Assembly: GCA_000277445.1 (NCBI GenBank)
Contig: AJWJ01000102.1
Coordinates: forward strand, 1 to 56,551
Length of the DNA stretch: 56,551 nt
Source of the DNA: Polysphondylium violaceum
Taxonomy: Eukaryota > Evosea > Eumycetozoa > Dictyosteliales > Dictyosteliaceae
Direction: 5' to 3'
Each line of letters starts with the position of its first letter. The stretch's first letter is position 1. A program made the translations under genes and the position numbers. The notes under the pieces were generated by a model. That model was not told the origin of the DNA. It saw nothing but the letters and a program-made list of their open reading frames with translations, and did no database searches. Positions 55,877 through 56,551 of this stretch are shown here, piece by piece.

Positions 55877-56551
55877 AATTGATTAAATTATTTATTTGTT
55901 TGTTTGTTTGTTTGTATGTATGTATGTCTGTATTCTTTTGAATTAAATAATAAGATATAAAATACAAAAAGAATAACGAACGATGCTACACTAGAGTAAA
56001 CCAATAACAAAAATAAAATATATTTATATAATACAAAGAGCAGAGATGTATAGTAAAGAGATACAAATGATTAGGATACTATGTACACCACACTGTTATC
56101 CTTTTGGGTCAAAAGTATATTGATATATAATCTAGGCGGATAAAACAAACACAAAAAGTGATGATGATGTGTATGCGTGACCTTTCTAGTGATTAATGAA
56201 TAGATAATGAATGGAAAAAGATTCTTTATTGCAAAAGAAAAAAAAAAAAAAAAAAAAAACTCCAACGATTTTTCTATTTTTTTTAGATTTTTATTTTTTT
56301 TTAAAAAAAAACGCTGTCCTCACCGGTCACATGACTTCAAAAAAACTGGGCTCAAGTTTCAGAGACACAATTTAAATAAATAGGTTTTCGTGCAATTAAT
56401 TACAATGAATGCATCATTGATTTAGATTTTTTTTCACATCATGCACCGCGTTGATAGTGTTAATAATAATAGTGATAGGAATTAATTAACTTTAGATATA
56501 TAAATTATTTTATTTATATTATGTTTTCTTTTTTTCTTATTTTTTTTTTTT
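55877..56551. promoter_or_regulatory. Promoter side of the FKBP15-like gene, right end of window
   Basis: 675 nt. It starts with TTTG and TATG microsatellites (55895-55926), followed by AT-rich DNA with T- and A-tracts near 56230-56300. A short GC patch near 56315-56360 (GCTGTCCTCACCGGTCACATG) contains ACCGGT and TGACTTC. No gene is seen. Confidence 0.5.
55895..55926. repeat. TTTG/TATG microsatellite
   Basis: Five TTTG units followed by three TATG units, 20-50 nt upstream of the FKBP15-like ATG. Confidence 0.8.

Noticed and set aside
1-56551. Transposons, retroelements, CRISPR arrays or prokaryotic gene clusters
   Set aside because: No reverse transcriptase, transposase, integrase, terminal repeats or spaced repeats were seen; simple repeats account for all strong self-similarity apart from the gene duplicates listed.

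Overview
The window is eukaryotic nuclear DNA from a social amoeba (dictyostelid). Evidence: homopolymer A/T intergenic DNA, coding DNA full of Gln/Asn/Ser/Thr runs (CAA, AAT and AGT repeats), short 42-120 nt introns starting GTAAGT/GTATGT and ending in AG, often with a TACTAAY-like branch site, and dictyostelid families such as Tgr IPT/TIG adhesion proteins, a frizzled/smoothened-like receptor, dictyostelid terpene synthases and CGVCGG-repeat proteins. Coding DNA looks less AT-extreme than D. discoideum, which suggests a more distant genus (Cavenderia, Heterostelium or Tieghemostelium type); this is inference. I find 24 protein-coding genes and no tRNA, rRNA, CRISPR array or recognisable transposon. 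Gene models below were spliced by hand; every exon chain was checked for reading phase.

Left part (1-17800): a glomulin homologue, a 3.4 kb gene-poor stretch, a large Q/N-rich RhoGEF with C2H2 finger, IQ motif and DH-PH, a small coiled-coil/Ser-Pro protein, an Atg8 paralogue with an acidic C-terminal extension, a tandem pair of dictyostelid-type secreted Cys-containing proteins, and an orphan 190-aa protein.

Centre (17800-25400): two long single-pass IPT/TIG (Tgr) proteins transcribed divergently from a 686-bp intergenic segment that carries several G-box-like GT/CA-rich sites. In D. discoideum the allorecognition pair tgrB1/tgrC1 has exactly this divergent arrangement, and tgrC1 (lagC) depends on G-box-binding factor. 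This is the most interesting locus of the window. Next to it lies a GPI-anchor-like Cys-rich surface protein.

Right part (25900-56551): FAM98 (tRNA ligase complex), a mitochondrial cytochrome b5-like protein with Met in the place of the second heme His, a TXNDC15-like membrane thioredoxin, a membrane-anchored subtilisin-like protease, a DymB-like mitochondrial dynamin, a frizzled/smoothened-like receptor, two helical proteins of unknown function, a TMEM53/DUF829 hydrolase, a TFIIIC90 (GTF3C4) homologue, two tandem terpene synthases (one with a one-base frame disruption that a 58-nt intron could bypass), and a large FKBP15/WAFL homologue with WH1, FKBP and coiled-coil domains whose last coding part is displaced by a one-base frameshift at an A-run.
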